Assembly: GCA_902482195.1 (NCBI GenBank)
Contig: CABSZQ010000104.1
Span: forward strand, 1-5,528
DNA from: an uncultured Haemophilus sp.
GTDB lineage: Bacteria > Pseudomonadota > Gammaproteobacteria > Enterobacterales > Pasteurellaceae
Length of the DNA: 5,528 nucleotides
Reading direction: 5' to 3'
Both the position numbers and the translations under genes were made by a program. The notes under the pieces were generated by a model. That model searched no databases, was not told where the DNA came from, and saw only the letters and a program-made list of their open reading frames with translations. Positions 5,366 through 5,528 of this stretch are shown one piece after another. The stretch's first letter is position 1. Each line of letters begins with the position of its first letter.

Positions 5366-5379
5366 ACATAAATGAATAA

Positions 5380-5528
5380 TTACTCATCCAAGAAACTTCT
5401 TAAGGTTTCTGAACGACTTGGATGACGTAATTTACGTAATGCTTTTGCTTCAATCTGACGAATACGCTCACGAGTTACGTCAAATTGTTTACCCACTTCT
5501 TCGAGTGTATGGTCAGTATTCATAATAC
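5380..5528 (-). CDS. rpoD: RNA polymerase sigma70 factor RpoD (C-terminal 48 residues)
   Basis: The frame enters at the right edge and ends with TAA at 5382-5380. The visible end contains [34 protein letters not shown] and [13 protein letters not shown], which is almost identical to the end of E. coli sigma70. This is region 4.2, whose helix-turn-helix (TLEEVGKQF to [10 protein letters not shown]) recognises the -35 promoter element. The rest of the gene lies outside the window. The residue before MNTD reads Ile, where E. coli has Asp in GIDMNTD. This could be a one-codon difference or an edge effect. No good leftward terminator is seen after the stop, so some read-through into the 169-bp gap is likely. 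Confidence 0.97.
   Translation of the reverse strand, partial: IMNTDHTLEEVGKQFDVTRERIRQIEAKALRKLRHPSRSETLRSFLDE

Noticed and set aside
5117..5371. 84-codon plus-strand open frame across the start of the glycine-zipper gene and the rpoD gap
   Set aside because: It runs antisense through a coding start, then through AT-rich hairpin sequence, and includes the terminator. It shows no domain or convincing ribosome site.

Overview
The window looks like a chromosomal segment from a Pasteurellaceae bacterium of the Haemophilus type. The evidence is the intergenic copies of the Hin-type DNA uptake core AAGTGCGGT, a CRP-S (Sxy-dependent) competence site in front of comA, a comA-ponA-rlmJ gene order that I recall from H. 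influenzae, and moderately AT-rich codon use. H. parainfluenzae or a close relative is a reasonable guess, but the species cannot be fixed from this sequence.

Left part (1-3882). The first 84 codons of comA (PilM-like competence/type IV pilus protein) run leftward off the window. Divergent from it is a complete ponA/mrcA gene (PBP1A, bifunctional peptidoglycan synthase). The competence operator for comA lies across the ponA start codon, so the same bases encode the first residues of PBP1A. A perfect inverted pair of uptake sequences forms a terminator between ponA and rlmJ (23S rRNA m6A2030 methyltransferase), which follows on the same strand.

Middle (3883-4604). rlmJ converges on psiE (four-helix membrane protein of the phosphate-starvation PsiE family). 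The 35-bp gap holds an inverted repeat over the rlmJ stop codon and a uptake-sequence pair with one intact and one degenerate arm. Upstream of psiE are a good sigma70 promoter and two strong hairpins in tandem, one of them a probable bidirectional terminator.

Right part (4605-5528). A leftward gene encodes a 201-residue glycine-zipper protein that resembles the DUF1269 family and has no known function. After a 169-bp AT-rich gap comes the 3' end of rpoD (sigma70 region 4.2), also leftward. That gap contains the least explained structure in the window: an 84-bp unit bounded by a perfect 13-bp inverted repeat. Its right arm overlaps an intrinsic-terminator hairpin with a U-tract on the plus strand, although no plus-strand gene precedes it. 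A small RNA, an attenuator or a miniature mobile element are all possible.

The complete genes look ordinary and intact. I see no CRISPR array, tRNA, rRNA or insertion sequence, and no clearly new multigene system. The points of interest are regulatory and structural.
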